Source: Bifidobacterium sp. (GTDB lineage Bacteria; Actinomycetota; Actinomycetes; Actinomycetales; Bifidobacteriaceae). Taken from it: a DNA stretch of 64,000 bases. The translations under genes and the position numbers were made by a program. The notes beneath the pieces were generated by a model. It made no database searches, was not told where the DNA came from, and worked only from the letters and a program-made list of their open reading frames with translations. Positions 35,409 through 45,903 of this stretch are shown piece by piece; position 1 is the stretch's first letter, and each line of letters starts with the position of its first letter. Location of the stretch: contig JALCCT010000001.1 in NCBI GenBank assembly GCA_022640915.1, forward strand, positions 62,001 to 126,000. The letters run 5' to 3'.

Positions 35409-36184
35409 CACTCACCATCCTTTGCTTCGGAGGCAGCCTTTTTAGACTGAGCCTCTTCGCGGGCCTTACGAGCCTCGGCTATGCCGGCAGCGCGAGCGCG
35501 CAGCATGGCATCGGGAGCAACTTCCTCGAGGGATATACCACGTCGGGCAGCGATCTCCTCAGGCTCTTCAAGGCTCTTCAATGCGTCCACAGTGGCACGT
35601 ACGACATTCACCGCGGTGGTCGAGCCCATCGACTTGGTGAGGATGTCGGAGATGCCAGCGCACTCCATAACGGCGCGCACCGGACCGCCAGCGATAACGC
35701 CGGTGCCGGGTGCTGCAGGACGCAGCAGAACCGTGCCCGCAGCGTCATGGCCGATCACCGGATGGGTAACCGTGCCGCGAACACGCGGAACATTAAACAT
35801 GTGCTTCTTGGCGTCCAGCTGGCCCTTGGCGATAGCCGCAGGAACCTCACGGGACTTGCCATAGCCTACGCCCACCGTGCCATTGCCGTCGCCTACCACC
35901 ACAAGGGCAGCGAAGCTGAAGGTTCGCCCGCCCTTATGGGTCTTCGATACACGGTTGATGGTCACCACGCGGTCGAGCAACTCGTCGCCGCGGCTTTCCT
36001 CGCGACGGCCATGACGCTCGCCGCGACGGCCATCACCACGGCGTCCATTGCCACGCTGACCCTCACCGCGCTGGCCACGACGATCATCACGGGAATCCCC
36101 GCGCTGGTCATTGCCGCCCTGAGCGGAACCTTGGGTGTTCTGGGTATCTTGCGCCACTTGAGTTTCCTTTTCCTTCTCGCTCAC
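35408..36184 (-). CDS. rpsE: 30S ribosomal protein S5 with Arg/Gly-rich N-terminal extension
   Basis: 258 residues against ~166 in E. coli. The first ~75 residues are a disordered run of RG, RD and GR dipeptides ([19 protein letters not shown]...). The S5 core begins near [19 protein letters not shown] and continues through [19 protein letters not shown]. Overlaps rplR by 4 nt and rpmD by 1 nt. Confidence 0.97.
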   Translation of the reverse strand: MSEKEKETQVAQDTQNTQGSAQGGNDQRGDSRDDRRGQRGEGQRGNGRRGDGRRGERHGRREESRGDELLDRVVTINRVSKTHKGGRTFSFAALVVVGDGNGTVGVGYGKSREVPAAIAKGQLDAKKHMFNVPRVRGTVTHPVIGHDAAGTVLLRPAAPGTGVIAGGPVRAVMECAGISDILTKSMGSTTAVNVVRATVDALKSLEEPEEIAARRGISLEEVAPDAMLRARAAGIAEARKAREEAQSKKAASEAKDGE

Positions 36185-36552
36185 AGTGCCAGACCTCCCT
36201 CGCGGGCGCCCTGCGCCACAGCTGCAACGCGGCCGTGGTACTTGTTGCCTCCGCGATCGAAGACGACTTCGGTGATGCCGGCGTCTTGTGCCTTCTTGGC
36301 GATCAGCTCGCCAACCTTCGCGGCCGCCTCAGACTTCGTGCCCTCAAAGCCACTGAAATCAGCCTGCATCGTCGAAACACTCACTAAAGTTTTACCTTGG
36401 GTGTCGTCGACAATCTGGGCAACCATATGGCGGTTTGAACGAGAGACAACGAGACGAGGGCGTTCAGCGGTGCCGGAGATGTGCTTGCGCAAACGGAAAT
36501 GGCGACGAAGGCGCGCAACCTTCTTGCCTTTACCGAGAATCTTCACGCTCAT
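36181..36552 (-). CDS. rplR: 50S ribosomal protein L18
   Basis: 123 residues; 5S rRNA-binding protein. Motifs [18 protein letters not shown] and the C-terminal [21 protein letters not shown] are standard. One nt after rplF and overlapping rpsE by 4 nt. Confidence 0.97.
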   Translation of the reverse strand: MSVKILGKGKKVARLRRHFRLRKHISGTAERPRLVVSRSNRHMVAQIVDDTQGKTLVSVSTMQADFSGFEGTKSEAAAKVGELIAKKAQDAGITEVVFDRGGNKYHGRVAAVAQGAREGGLAL

Positions 36553-36553
36553 A

Positions 36554-37093
36554 TCACTTACCAGCCTTTCCAGCCTTGCGCAGGATGTGCTCGTCGGTGT
36601 ACTTGATGCCCTTGCCTTTATAGGGTTCCGGCGCGCGCAGCTTGCGGATGTTCGCCGCGGCCTGGCCGACGACCTGCTTGTCGGTGCCCTTCACGATAAC
36701 CTGGTTGGCGTTCGGAAGCTCGAATTCAATGCCTTCCGGTGGCTGCACCGTGATGGTATGCGAGTAGCCGAGCGAGAATTCGATACCCTTGCCCTTCATC
36801 TGCGCGCGGTAACCCGTGCCGATGATATCGAGCGTCTTGGTGTATCCCTCATGCACGCCCTTGACCATCGAGGCGATAATCGAACGGCTCAGACCGTGGT
36901 ATGCACGAGTCTGGCGTTCGTCGTCGGCGGCGGTCAGGACAATTTCGCTCCCCTCGACGGCACCGGTGATGCCTGAGGGAATCGTGTAGGAGTCAGAGCC
37001 CTTGGAGCCCTTGACGGAGAAGTTCTGTCCCTCGATGGAGACCTCCACGCCCGCCGGAATGGCGACGGGGAGCTTGCCAATATGCGATGCCAT
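36554..37093 (-). CDS. rplF: 50S ribosomal protein L6
   Basis: 179 residues from ATG 37093 ([18 protein letters not shown]). The ORF continues upstream to 37129 and would overlap rpsH; standard L6 length and the family start both favour 37093. The C-terminal [14 protein letters not shown] motif is present. Confidence 0.97.
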   Translation of the reverse strand: MASHIGKLPVAIPAGVEVSIEGQNFSVKGSKGSDSYTIPSGITGAVEGSEIVLTAADDERQTRAYHGLSRSIIASMVKGVHEGYTKTLDIIGTGYRAQMKGKGIEFSLGYSHTITVQPPEGIEFELPNANQVIVKGTDKQVVGQAAANIRKLRAPEPYKGKGIKYTDEHILRKAGKAGK

Positions 37094-37109
37094 GTTCAGC
37101 TCTCCTTTC

Positions 37110-37508
37110 TCACCATACGTAGGCGACAATTTCGCCGCCGATGCCCCGGTCGAGGCATTCCTTCTGAGTCAGCAAGCCGGTGCTTGTTGAAATAATGGCG
37201 ATGCCGAGTCCGCCCAAAGGCATGGGCAAGGAGTCCGACTTCGCGTAACGGCGCAGTCCCGGCTTCGAGATGCGCTTGATGCCCTGCAGGGAACTTTCCC
37301 CGGTCGGGCTGTATTTGAGGGAAATCTCCAAGGTCTGTCCAACCTTGGCCTCCTTCGCGGAGAAGTCTTTGATATAGCCTTCACGCTTGAGGATCTCAGC
37401 GATTTTCGCTTTGAATTTGGAGTACGGCATGTCCACGGTCTCGTGTTTCGCCGCGCTCGCATTGCGCAGACGCGTAAGCATGTCTGCGATCGGATCTGTC
37501 ATTGTCAT
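37110..37508 (-). CDS. rpsH: 30S ribosomal protein S8
   Basis: 132 residues. Early 16S assembly protein; N-terminal [21 protein letters not shown]-terminal [19 protein letters not shown]... Ends GGEIVAYVW. 16 nt before rplF. Confidence 0.97.
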   Translation of the reverse strand: MTMTDPIADMLTRLRNASAAKHETVDMPYSKFKAKIAEILKREGYIKDFSAKEAKVGQTLEISLKYSPTGESSLQGIKRISKPGLRRYAKSDSLPMPLGGLGIAIISTSTGLLTQKECLDRGIGGEIVAYVW

Positions 37509-37601
37509 TGTGGGCGTACGCCCTTTCTCGCCGTGGTTTCCGCCGAATCTAAGACGCGCAAAAAGCGTGCATCGATCCGGACGGACCTTCAGCGTCGATG
37601 T

Positions 37602-37787
37602 TTACCAACTGGACTTCGTAACTCCGGGCAGCTCGCCACGGTGGGCCTTCTCTCGAAGGCAGATGCGGCACAGCCCGAACTTGCGGTACACGGAATGAGG
37701 ACGTCCGCAAACCTGGCAGCGGGTATAGCCGCGCACCTTGAACTTGGGGCTCGCGGCCGCTTTGTTCTTCAGAGCGGTTTTTGCCAT
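37602..37787 (-). CDS. rpsN: 30S ribosomal protein S14, zinc type
   Basis: 61 residues, the short S14 with four Cys (CQVCGRP ... CRICLRE) binding zinc. Precedes rpsH by 93 nt; follows rplE directly (1 nt). Confidence 0.97.
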   Translation of the reverse strand: MAKTALKNKAAASPKFKVRGYTRCQVCGRPHSVYRKFGLCRICLREKAHRGELPGVTKSSW

Positions 37788-37788
37788 A

Positions 37789-38361
37789 TCAGTTCTCCTT
37801 GAAGGGGAAGCCCAGGTGCTTGAGCAGCGCGCTTGCTTCCTTGTCGTCCTTGGTGCTGGTCACCACGGTGATATCCATACCACGCTGGTGGTCAATGGAA
37901 TCGGGATCAATCTCATGGAACATAGACTGCTCAGTGAGGCCGAAATTGTAGTTCCCCTGGCCATCGAACTGCTTGCCGTTAATACCGCGGAAATCGCGGA
38001 TGCGGGGCAGAGCGAGAGTCAGCAGACGATCAAGGAACTCCCACATGCGTTCGCCGCGGAGCGTCACATAGGCGCCAATGGCCTGTCCCTCACGCAGATG
38101 GAACTGCGCGACGGACTTCTTGGCCTTGGTGACCTTGGGCTTCTGGCCAGTGATCAACGTGAGATCCTTGACAGCGCCTTCGATGAGCTTAGAGTCGCGA
38201 GCTGCGGCGCCGACGCCCATGGAGACAACGATCTTCTTGAGGCGGGCCACCTGCATGGGGTTAGAGTGCTTAAACTCCTTCTCCAGCTCGGCAACGATCT
38301 CCTCATTGTATTTCTGCTTCAGACGCGGAGTTGCTGGAGCTTCAACTGCTGTAGCGCTCAT
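37789..38361 (-). CDS. rplE: 50S ribosomal protein L5
   Basis: 190 residues; binds 5S rRNA and contacts P-site tRNA. Motifs [20 protein letters not shown] and [12 protein letters not shown]. Overlaps rplX by 4 nt. Confidence 0.97.
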   Translation of the reverse strand: MSATAVEAPATPRLKQKYNEEIVAELEKEFKHSNPMQVARLKKIVVSMGVGAAARDSKLIEGAVKDLTLITGQKPKVTKAKKSVAQFHLREGQAIGAYVTLRGERMWEFLDRLLTLALPRIRDFRGINGKQFDGQGNYNFGLTEQSMFHEIDPDSIDHQRGMDITVVTSTKDDKEASALLKHLGFPFKEN

Positions 38362-38693
38362 GCCAGCTCCTTTCCGGACTTCTTGGCCACGCGAGTGCGC
38401 ACGGCCTTAACCTTGCCGTCACGTGCCTCTTCCTTGACTACGACGCCCACGCGCGTGGGCTTCTTGGTCTCAGGGTCGATGACCATCACATTGGAACGAT
38501 GGATCGGCGCCTCGACGGAGACGATGCCGGCTTGCTGGCCCTGCTGCGTGGCGCGCACATGCTTCTTGACAATTTGTACGCCTTCGACGATCAGGCGGTC
38601 GTTGGAAAGCACGCGGGTGACGGTGCCCTCCTTGCCGCGATCCTTGCCGCGGATAACCTTGACCTGGTCGCCCGATTTGATCTTGGCTACCAT
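38358..38693 (-). CDS. rplX: 50S ribosomal protein L24
   Basis: 111 residues; starts [20 protein letters not shown], the KOW RNA-binding motif. C-terminal extension of about 20 Lys/Arg-rich residues. Overlaps rplE by 4 nt. Confidence 0.97.
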   Translation of the reverse strand: MVAKIKSGDQVKVIRGKDRGKEGTVTRVLSNDRLIVEGVQIVKKHVRATQQGQQAGIVSVEAPIHRSNVMVIDPETKKPTRVGVVVKEEARDGKVKAVRTRVAKKSGKELA

Positions 38694-38694
38694 T

Positions 38695-39063
38695 TCAGAT
38701 CACCTCCGGGGCGAGGGACACGATCCTCATGAAGCGCTTGTCGCGCAGTTCACGTCCGACCGGTCCGAAGATACGAGTGCCTTTGGGTTCACGGCCAGAG
38801 CCGAGAATGACAGCGGCGTTCTCGTCGAACTTGATGTAGGAGCCGTCAGCGCGACGGTGCTCCTTGACAGTACGGACGACGACGGCCTTGACCACGTCGC
38901 CCTTCTTGACCGACCCGCCAGGGATTGCGTCCTTAACGGCGGCGACGATCACGTCGCCTATGCCGGCATAGCGTCGCTTCGATCCACCGAGCACGCGAAT
39001 GGCCAAGATCTCCTTGGCACCCGTGTTGTCGGCGACATGAAGCCGCGTTTCCTGCTGAATCAT
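38695..39063 (-). CDS. rplN: 50S ribosomal protein L14
   Basis: 122 residues, [19 protein letters not shown] and [20 protein letters not shown]. One nt before rplX, 71 nt after rpsQ. Confidence 0.97.
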   Translation of the reverse strand: MIQQETRLHVADNTGAKEILAIRVLGGSKRRYAGIGDVIVAAVKDAIPGGSVKKGDVVKAVVVRTVKEHRRADGSYIKFDENAAVILGSGREPKGTRIFGPVGRELRDKRFMRIVSLAPEVI

Positions 39064-39134
39064 TGATTCTCCTTAGCCGAGCTGGTTCTCCCCGAGCACC
39101 CTTGCGGGTGGCTCGCGGAGCCTTGCCGAACTTG

Positions 39135-39401
39135 TTACTTGGCGCGCTCGACGATTGACTCGACGCGCCAACGCTTGGTCTTGCTCAAAGGCCGAGTTTC
39201 CATGATACTCACGAGGTCGCCAACATGGGCGTCGTTGTGTTCGTCATGGGCCTTGACCGTGCGGGTTGTGCGCACGACTTTGCCATAGAGCGGGTGGGTC
39301 GAACGCTGCTCGAGCTCGACAGTGACCGTCTTGTCCATAGCGTCGGACACGACATAGCCGCGACGAGTCTTGCGGAAGTTACGCTCTTGGTTTTCAGCCA
39401 T
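39135..39401 (-). CDS. rpsQ: 30S ribosomal protein S17
   Basis: 88 residues, OB-fold 16S-binding protein: [38 protein letters not shown]. Two nt after rpmC. Confidence 0.97.
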   Translation of the reverse strand: MAENQERNFRKTRRGYVVSDAMDKTVTVELEQRSTHPLYGKVVRTTRTVKAHDEHNDAHVGDLVSIMETRPLSKTKRWRVESIVERAK

Positions 39402-39403
39402 GC

Positions 39404-39661
39404 TTACTTCTCCTCGGTCTTGGTTTCGCTTGTCTCAGGCGCTTGGCTGATACCAAGCTCGCGTTCGCGCAGGAGGGTGTACATCCTGGCGATATCGCGC
39501 TTAACGGCCTTGAGACGGGCGGAATTGTCGAGCTGGCCGGTGGCATTCTGGAAGCGCAGATTGAACAGCTCTTCCTTCGACTTCTTGAGGAAGCCTTCGA
39601 TCTCGTCACTGGTCTTCTCGTTGAGATTTTTAATGGTGTAGTCTGCAGTTCCGACTGACAT
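39404..39661 (-). CDS. rpmC: 50S ribosomal protein L29
   Basis: 85 residues; L29 helical hairpin ([20 protein letters not shown]), tunnel exit site. The last ~15 residues, [14 protein letters not shown], are an acidic tail. Overlaps rplP by 1 nt. Confidence 0.97.
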   Translation of the reverse strand: MSVGTADYTIKNLNEKTSDEIEGFLKKSKEELFNLRFQNATGQLDNSARLKAVKRDIARMYTLLRERELGISQAPETSETKTEEK

Positions 39662-40080
39662 CAGATGTCACCGCCTTCGCGAGCAATAATACGGCACTTC
39701 ATCGGGAGCTTGTCGATCGCGCGACGTAGCGCCTCGTGAGCGATATCATCGGTAACGCCGCCGATTTCGAACATGACGCGCCCAGGATGCACGTTGGCAA
39801 TCCAGAACTCAGGCGTGCCTTTACCGGAACCCATTCGCGAACCGAGCGCATGCTTGGTGAGCGGACGATCTGGGAAGATCGTGATCCACACACGCCCGCC
39901 ACGCTTGATATAGCGTGTCATGGCGATACGGGCAGCCTCAATCTGGCGGTTAGTCACGTATGCAGGGGCGAGCGCCTGAATGCCATAATCGCCGAAGGCG
40001 ATCTCATTGCCGCCCTTGGACATGCCACGGCGGGTTGGGCGCTGCTGCTTACGATACTTTGTTCTCTTTGGGATAAGCAT
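39661..40080 (-). CDS. rplP: 50S ribosomal protein L16
   Basis: 139 residues, [20 protein letters not shown]; ends in the A-site-facing GGDI region. Follows rpsC by 6 nt. Confidence 0.97.
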   Translation of the reverse strand: MLIPKRTKYRKQQRPTRRGMSKGGNEIAFGDYGIQALAPAYVTNRQIEAARIAMTRYIKRGGRVWITIFPDRPLTKHALGSRMGSGKGTPEFWIANVHPGRVMFEIGGVTDDIAHEALRRAIDKLPMKCRIIAREGGDI

Positions 40081-40086
40081 GTGCGC

Positions 40087-40902
40087 TCACTCCTTCACTT
40101 CTGTAGCAGGCGCAGCGGCGGCAGCCGGTGCTTCGGCTGCTGCGGCCTCAGCTCCAGCATTGGGCTGGCTTGCGGGGCGCTGACCACGACGCGGGCGACG
40201 ATCGCCGCCGCGGCGTCCAGGGCGGCTTGAGCCCTGCTGGGCCTGTTGCTCTTCGAACTCGTGCTCGGTCATATCACCCTTGTAGATCCACACCTTCACG
40301 CCGATGCGGCCGTAGGTGGTCTTGGCTTCGAAGAAGCCGTAATCAATCAGGGCGCGCAAGGTCTGCAGCGGAACGCGGCCCTCACGGTAAAACTCGGAAC
40401 GACTCATTTCCGCGCCGCCGAGACGTCCGGCAAGCTTGATGCGAATGCCCTTGGCCCCAGCATGCATAGCATCCTGCTGAGCCTTGCGCATGGCACGGCG
40501 GAAGGTGACGCGGTTGGTCAGCTGCTCGGCAATGCCTTGTGCGACCAGCTGCGCATCAATCGCAGCGTTCTTTACTTCGAAGATATTGAGCTGAACTTGC
40601 TTGCCCGTAAGCTTCTCGAGCTTCGCGCGAACACGTTCGGCCTCAGCTCCGCGTCGGCCGATCACAATACCTGGCCGCGCGGTGTGGATGTCGACACGCA
40701 CACGGTCGCGAGTGCGCTCAATGATGATGCGCGAGACGCCCGCACGCTCGAGGTCCTTGCTCATGGCCTTGCGGATCTCATCATCCTCTAAGACGAAATC
40801 ACGGTAACGCTCGCCAGCCTTGCTGGAGTCCGAGAACCACTTGGAACGGTGGTCTTCGGTAATGCCCAAGCGGTATCCGAAGGGATTGATCTTCTGACCC
40901 AT
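40087..40902 (-). CDS. rpsC: 30S ribosomal protein S3
   Basis: 271 residues; mRNA entry site. KH motif [13 protein letters not shown] and the S3 C-terminal domain are present. The final ~50 residues are an Arg/Gln then Ala/Glu-rich tail ([21 protein letters not shown]...). 2 nt after rplV. Confidence 0.97.
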   Translation of the reverse strand: MGQKINPFGYRLGITEDHRSKWFSDSSKAGERYRDFVLEDDEIRKAMSKDLERAGVSRIIIERTRDRVRVDIHTARPGIVIGRRGAEAERVRAKLEKLTGKQVQLNIFEVKNAAIDAQLVAQGIAEQLTNRVTFRRAMRKAQQDAMHAGAKGIRIKLAGRLGGAEMSRSEFYREGRVPLQTLRALIDYGFFEAKTTYGRIGVKVWIYKGDMTEHEFEEQQAQQGSSRPGRRGGDRRPRRGQRPASQPNAGAEAAAAEAPAAAAAPATEVKE

Positions 40903-40904
40903 CT

Positions 40905-41264
40905 TTAGCGCTCTCCTTCCTTGTTGGCGACGACGACGGTGATGTGGCTGGTGCGCTTGTTAATACGAGCGGCACGTCCCTGCGCACGAGCGCGGAAACG
41001 CTTAAGCGTCACGCCCTCGTCCACATACGTCTCCTTGACATACAGATCGTTCTCATGGAACGCATCGCCGGCCTTATCGGCCTTGACACGTGCGTTCGCA
41101 ACAGCGCTCTCCAGAGCCTTGCGTACCGGGGTAGCGGCGTCCTGAGGGGCGAACTTGAGGATGGTGATGGCCTGGACCGCCTGCTTGCCTCGGATGAGGT
41201 CGACCATGCGGCGAGCCTTGCGCGGCGCCACGCGGACGTGGCGTGCAATTGCTTTAGCTTCCAT
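40905..41264 (-). CDS. rplV: 50S ribosomal protein L22
   Basis: 119 residues; exit-tunnel protein. [20 protein letters not shown], with the tunnel loop in [20 protein letters not shown]. Macrolide resistance changes usually fall in that loop; I see the ordinary form. Confidence 0.97.
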   Translation of the reverse strand: MEAKAIARHVRVAPRKARRMVDLIRGKQAVQAITILKFAPQDAATPVRKALESAVANARVKADKAGDAFHENDLYVKETYVDEGVTLKRFRARAQGRAARINKRTSHITVVVANKEGER

Positions 41265-41281
41265 AAAGTCTTTACTCTCCT

Positions 41282-41560
41282 TTAGCGGCGTGCTTTTTTG
41301 TCGTCCCGCACATGGCCTCTAAAGGTCTTGGTCGGGGCGAATTCACCGAGCTTGTGGCCGACCATAGCCTCGGTGACGAACACCGGGACGTGCTTGCGGC
41401 CGTCATGGACAGCGAAGGTGTGCCCAATGAAATCAGGCGTGACCATCGAGCGGCGCGACCACGTCTTGATGACGTTGTGCGTGCCCTTCTCATTCTGCTC
41501 GTCGACTTTCTTTTGTAGGTGGGCGTCGACGAAGGGGCCCTTCTTGATGCTTCGAGTCAT
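41282..41560 (-). CDS. rpsS: 30S ribosomal protein S19
   Basis: 92 residues, [19 protein letters not shown], family core [18 protein letters not shown] and [13 protein letters not shown]. 17 nt before rplV. Confidence 0.97.
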   Translation of the reverse strand: MTRSIKKGPFVDAHLQKKVDEQNEKGTHNVIKTWSRRSMVTPDFIGHTFAVHDGRKHVPVFVTEAMVGHKLGEFAPTKTFRGHVRDDKKARR

Positions 41561-41575
41561 CTGCTCGACACTCCC

Positions 41576-42406
41576 TTACTTGCGGTTCTTACCATTCGGA
41601 CGGCGACGAACGATCATCTTGTTCGAAGCCTTCTTCGGATGACGCGTACGGACTTCGCCCTTGCCCCACGGAGACACCGGCGGCTTTCCGCCACGGGTGC
41701 GACCGCCGTGCGGGTGATCGACCGGGTTCATGGACTCGCCACGGGTGATCGGGCGCTTACCTATCCAACGAGCGCGACCGGCTTTGCCGAGCTCCACATT
41801 GGCATGATCGGCATTGCCGACCTCGCCGATGGTGGCGCGGCAGCGTGCGTCTACGTTGCGAATTTCGCCGGAGGGCATGCGCAGCTGGGCGTAAGCTCCG
41901 TCCTTGGCGACCAGCTGAACGCCAGCGCCTGCAGAACGGGCTATTTTCGCGCCACCCAAGGGGCGCAGCTCAATCGCATGCACGATAGTACCGGTCGGGA
42001 TGTTGCGCAGCGGCAGGTTGTTGCCCGGCTTAATGTCGGCCTGCTCACCAGTCTCGATCGCATCTCCCTGACCAATGCCTTCAGGCGCAATGATGTAGCG
42101 CTTCTCACCATCGGCATAGTGCAGCAGCGCGATGCGTGCGGTGCGGTTGGGGTCGTACTCGATTTCAGCGACCTTCGCCGGCACGCCGTCCTTGTCCCAG
42201 CGCTTGAAGTCGATGAGACGGTACTGGCGCTTGTGTCCGCCGCCACGATGGCGGGAGGTCAGGTGGCCGTCTGAATTGCGCCCACCGGTCTTGGACAGCT
42301 TGCGAACGAGTGACTTCTCAGGCGTGGAACGCGTGATCTCGGAAAAATCCGAAACAGAAGCGTTGCGACGGCCCGCACTCGTCGGTTTATATGTACGGAT
42401 AGCCAT
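41576..42406 (-). CDS. rplB: 50S ribosomal protein L2
   Basis: 276 residues; at the peptidyl-transferase centre. [19 protein letters not shown] and the catalytic-centre loop [15 protein letters not shown]. 35 nt after rplW. Confidence 0.98.
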   Translation of the reverse strand: MAIRTYKPTSAGRRNASVSDFSEITRSTPEKSLVRKLSKTGGRNSDGHLTSRHRGGGHKRQYRLIDFKRWDKDGVPAKVAEIEYDPNRTARIALLHYADGEKRYIIAPEGIGQGDAIETGEQADIKPGNNLPLRNIPTGTIVHAIELRPLGGAKIARSAGAGVQLVAKDGAYAQLRMPSGEIRNVDARCRATIGEVGNADHANVELGKAGRARWIGKRPITRGESMNPVDHPHGGRTRGGKPPVSPWGKGEVRTRHPKKASNKMIVRRRPNGKNRK

Positions 42407-42441
42407 AATGTAGTTCTTCCTTTGACTTTCTCGGCTAGCCC

Positions 42442-42738
42442 TCAGTTGCCGAAGATGTCGATGCTCTGGCCCTCGGCCACGGACACAATGGCACGCTTCT
42501 GGCTCACGCGCTGACCGAAGCCGGTGCGTGTGCGCTTGCGCTTGCCTGCGCGGTTGAGGGTGTTGACGTTCGTCACCTTGACTTTGAAGATCTCCTCGAT
42601 GGCCTGCTTGATCTGCACCCTGTTCGCGCCGGACGCCACCACGAAGGTGTATTGCCCGCGGTCGGATGCCGCGTAGCTCTTCTCGGAGACGACAGGCTTG
42701 AGGATGATGTCATGTGCTGGCTTATGAATAGCGACCAT
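42442..42738 (-). CDS. rplW: 50S ribosomal protein L23
   Basis: 98 residues; exit-site dock for trigger factor and [24 protein letters not shown] and [16 protein letters not shown]. 5 nt after rplD. Confidence 0.97.
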   Translation of the reverse strand: MVAIHKPAHDIILKPVVSEKSYAASDRGQYTFVVASGANRVQIKQAIEEIFKVKVTNVNTLNRAGKRKRTRTGFGQRVSQKRAIVSVAEGQSIDIFGN

Positions 42739-42743
42739 GTGAA

Positions 42744-43409
42744 TCAGGCCTCCTTGACGGTCGGCTCGGTCTTCGCGGCAACGAAGGCATCAAAGCCTTC
42801 CTTCGTGAAGACAATGTATTGAGCGGTGACCACATCGTACGTATTGAGCTGATCAGCGAAGATCACATGCACGGTGGGGATGTTGCGCGCGGAGAGCCAT
42901 TCGTTCACGCTGTCGCGCGTCAGCACGAGCGTGGTGAACTGGTTCCCGGTCACAGGGGTGAGTGCGGCAAGCGCTGCCTTAGTGGATGGGGTGTCGGTAA
43001 TACCTAGATCCACGATGGCGATGCGCCCGGCGTTGGCCCGATTAGATAGGACATAGCGCAAAGCGCTGGCCTTCATCTTCTTCGGGGTGCGCTGATCATA
43101 GCTGCGCGGAACGGGGCCATGTGCCACACCGCCGTGCGCCCATTGCGGCGCGCGGATTGAGCCCTGACGGGCACGGCCGGTGCCCTTTTGCTTCCACGGC
43201 TTCTTGCCGCCGCCGGAGACCGCGCCGCGGTTCTTCGTGGAATGAGTGCCCTGGCGGGCCGCCGCGAGCTGCGCTATAACCACCTGGTGGATCAGCGGCA
43301 CGTGGGACTGCACATCGTCATCGCTGATACCGAAGATATCGGCAGGCGCTTCGATGGAGCCGGCGGAATTGCCCTTGGCGTCGGTGACGTTCAAAGTAAC
43401 GTTAGCCAT
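42744..43409 (-). CDS. rplD: 50S ribosomal protein L4
   Basis: 221 residues. Tunnel loop [19 protein letters not shown]. In E. coli L4 also represses its own operon through the S10 leader; no matching leader structure is evident upstream of rpsJ here. Confidence 0.97.
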   Translation of the reverse strand: MANVTLNVTDAKGNSAGSIEAPADIFGISDDDVQSHVPLIHQVVIAQLAAARQGTHSTKNRGAVSGGGKKPWKQKGTGRARQGSIRAPQWAHGGVAHGPVPRSYDQRTPKKMKASALRYVLSNRANAGRIAIVDLGITDTPSTKAALAALTPVTGNQFTTLVLTRDSVNEWLSARNIPTVHVIFADQLNTYDVVTAQYIVFTKEGFDAFVAAKTEPTVKEA

Positions 43410-43413
43410 TGTT

Positions 43414-44076
43414 TCAGGCTCCCTTCACAGCGGAACGAACAAGGACGATGGCACCCTTGGGACCGGGAATGGCACCCTTGAGCGCGATAACGCCATTCTC
43501 CACATCCGAAGAGACCACAGTGAGGTTCAGCACAGTGGAGGTGACATGGCCCATACGGCCAGCCATGCGCTTGCCCTTGAGAATACGGCTCGGAGTGGCG
43601 CACGCGCCGACCGAACCGGGGCGACGCTCGTTCTTGTGCGAACCGTGAGTACGGCGATAAGACTTGAAGCCCCAGCGCTTGATGGTGCCCGCGAAGCCCT
43701 TGCCCTTGGTGGTGCCAGTGACATCCACCACAGTGCCTTCGCCGAAGAGTTCGGCGCTCAGCTCCTGGCCGGGCTCGAACTCGGCGGCGTTCTCCGTGCG
43801 CACTTCCGCAAGGTGACGGCGGGGAGTCACACCGGCCTTGGCGAAGTGGCCCGCGAGGGGCTTGGTCACCTTGGTCGGGTCAATCTGGCCGTAGCCGAGC
43901 TGCACGGCATTATAACCGTCGCTTTCCTCGGTCTTGACAGTCGTGACCACGTTGGTGGAGACATCGACGAGCGTGACAGGAACGAAGAATCCGTTCTCAT
44001 CCCAGACCTGCGACATACCGAGCTTCTTGCCCAGCAGCGCGCTACGGTTTGCCTTTTGCGACATTTTTTGCGACAT
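43414..44076 (-). CDS. rplC: 50S ribosomal protein L3
   Basis: 220 residues from ATG 44076, with GGGGGAAA upstream. L3 core: LLGKKLGMSQVWDENGFFVP, GTTKGKGFAGTIKRWGF, the peptidyl-transferase-side HGSHKNERRPGSVGACATP. The N-terminus reads MSQKMSQKANR, a duplicated MSQK not in usual L3 starts (see findings). 17 nt after rpsJ. Confidence 0.97.
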   Translation of the reverse strand: MSQKMSQKANRSALLGKKLGMSQVWDENGFFVPVTLVDVSTNVVTTVKTEESDGYNAVQLGYGQIDPTKVTKPLAGHFAKAGVTPRRHLAEVRTENAAEFEPGQELSAELFGEGTVVDVTGTTKGKGFAGTIKRWGFKSYRRTHGSHKNERRPGSVGACATPSRILKGKRMAGRMGHVTSTVLNLTVVSSDVENGVIALKGAIPGPKGAIVLVRSAVKGA

Positions 44077-44093
44077 TGCGGTTTCCCCCTTCC

Positions 44094-44402
44094 CTACAGC
44101 TTGATCTCGATATTGACATCTGCAGGCAGATCGATGTGCATCAGAGAATCCACAGCCTTGGGCGTGGGATCCACGATGTCGATGAGGCGCTTATGAGTGC
44201 GCATCTCGAAATGCTCGCGAGAATCCTTGTATTTATGAGGAGAGCGGATCACGCAGAATACGTTCTTCTCGGTCGGCAGAGGAACCGGGCCCACCACAGT
44301 GGCACCCGCGTTCGTAACCGTCTCGACGATTTTCTTCGCCGATTGGTCGATGACCTCATGGTCATAGGACTTAAGCCTGATGCGGATTTTCTGTCCCGCC
44401 AT
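44094..44402 (-). CDS. rpsJ: 30S ribosomal protein S10
   Basis: 102 residues, first gene of the cluster. [41 protein letters not shown]. Also the NusE partner of NusB in antitermination. AAAGGGCGG upstream. No gene precedes it for 624 bp. Confidence 0.98.
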   Translation of the reverse strand: MAGQKIRIRLKSYDHEVIDQSAKKIVETVTNAGATVVGPVPLPTEKNVFCVIRSPHKYKDSREHFEMRTHKRLIDIVDPTPKAVDSLMHIDLPADVNIEIKL

Positions 44403-45026
44403 TGCCGTCCGCCCTTTCTAGCGATTCGTTTACTGTTAACCAGTACTGTTTACCAGCCTGCTGAAATAAGGACACCGGCGTACGGGATCATCGGGTACGA
44501 CCCCGCGATCCAACACATCAGTGTGCAGCTTGCGACGTTCACCATGTGCATCCACATCATGAACCCGCTGCCGCACCCGCTTTTTTGATTCCAATATGCG
44601 AGCCCAAAACAGGCAACTTCTCCATTAAAGCATTGAGGGGGTATTAGTGGCATCCGGGCGTGTCGTGCATTACCCGGCCATCAAGGGCGCTTCAGTGCCC
44701 AATGCAAATGGCAGAAAAGCTCCTGGCAGGCGGCAATCTACTCTTCCCCTCTCCTAGTGTTTTACATCGGACAAAAACGTGTTGGCAGACATCATGATGG
44801 CGTTTCTTTCTTGGCCAGACTATGGCGCATTGGCCGGATGACGGTGCTCGGTGTCGGTTCTATGGGCGGGGCGAATGCGGCTACCCGAAGCTCTTGCAAC
44901 GATCCGGCACGTGAATGCTTAAGGTTTCTCGAAACATTCTGAATATCCAGTCGTGTATTTCGGTTTCTCTGACCAAACAATTTGAAATTACCGCTATTCC
45001 GTGGGCGCTGTGGCCATACACATCGC
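44403..45026. other. 624-bp non-coding stretch upstream of rpsJ
   Basis: No gene I can support on either strand. It must contain the promoter and 5' leader of the S10 cluster. TACTGTT occurs twice close together (44431-44437 and 44445-44451). A T6 run sits at 44581-44586. TAATAC (minus, 44647-44642) might be a -10 but the -35 is poor. The part next to 45027 may be the decayed 3' end of the AbiEi-like gene. Confidence 0.5.
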
Positions 45027-45653
45027 CTACAGTGCATGAAGCAGAACCGTGAGCGCTTGTTCGCGGCTGCGCCCAGAGAACGTGCCAAATACGGTGGCGA
45101 GACTGGCGCGCGTAATGAGACCTTGCCGCAACGCAAATTGGACGATCGGAAGCGACTCCTGCAGCTCATGCAGCCTCGCACAATCGAACAGCGTCTGTCT
45201 CAAACTCGTGACTTTGACTTTGTCGATGACCCGACAGCGCACATTACGCAGGCAATGGCGTTTTACCAGTCCGCAACTTTTGCCATGGCCGCGCCGCGTC
45301 GTAGCGACATGCACATGATCCAGCGGCCACGGCACGCTGCCTAGCGACTGCGCACTGCGAGCCGTCATTGCCGTTACCTCGAGCCCGTGCACCGCCGCAG
45401 CTGTCATGCCGCAGAACACCCAATCCGGATGGACAGCAGCATGCGAACGGATAATGTGCCGGTACTGTTCTCCTGCCGTCAGCGCATTCCAGTATTCCGC
45501 CCTGGCATAATAACAGCCATGCAACTGCACAAGCTCGCCGCAATTCGCTCGGTTTCGCAGCATCTTGCGTTGGCCGCCATCCTCAGCCTTCAGGCACCGG
45601 CCTTCTTCCTCCACCGCAGTGAATTTGATCTCGAGTTTCTTATTTCGTCTCAT
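45027..45653 (-). pseudogene. Truncated AbiEi-like type IV antitoxin / DUF559-type protein
   Basis: 208 codons. The N-terminal part has the features of a bifidobacterial family with a winged-helix AbiEi-like domain: a short basic start, NCGELVQLHGCYYARAEYW, WVFCGMTAAAVHGLEV and PLDHVHVATTRRG. Relatives I know of are about 300 residues and carry a C-terminal nuclease-like domain; here the frame stops at TAG (45027-45029) with nothing similar after it. So the second half is lost or mutated. Role would be transcription repression or toxin partner; no toxin gene is next to it. Confidence 0.5.
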
Positions 45654-45755
45654 ACCGCGACGCTATCGAATCCGCACCCACCTTACGTAGCGCACTACGC
45701 CAATGTGGTCAAAGGCTTGGTGCCTCGACACGCCGAAGTGAACTCGTATACGACG

Positions 45756-45819
45756 AATCCTCTGGCTGTTGCACAGCCTATGACTCCAAGGTTATAGACT
45801 GCGCAACAGCCAGAGGATT
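45756..45819 (-). terminator. Terminator of adhE
   Basis: 21-nt arms 45756-45776 and 45799-45819 pair at 20 of 21 positions with a 22-nt loop. Downstream of adhE on the minus strand. Confidence 0.7.
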
Positions 45820-45903
45820 TAACTCGTCACGAACCAGATCGGCCCGATCCAAACCGGACGACCAGGTCGGGCATGTGATATCGCTCTTCTCAGGCTTCTT
45901 CGA

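Noticed and set aside
35747..36976. 409-codon plus-strand ORF across the spc genes
   Set aside because: Antisense shadow of rpsE, rplR and rplF, which have clear homology and operon order; the high-GC codon pattern of the true frame leaves the opposite one open.
37738..39066. 442-codon plus-strand ORF
   Set aside because: Antisense shadow of rplE, rplX and rplN.
44757..44942. Short plus-strand ORF in the gap upstream of rpsJ
   Set aside because: No homology, no ribosome binding site; gap kept as non-coding.
45387..45797. 136-codon plus-strand ORF and similar plus frames near 45.0-45.8 kb
   Set aside because: Antisense to the AbiEi-like remnant, no ribosome binding site or homology.
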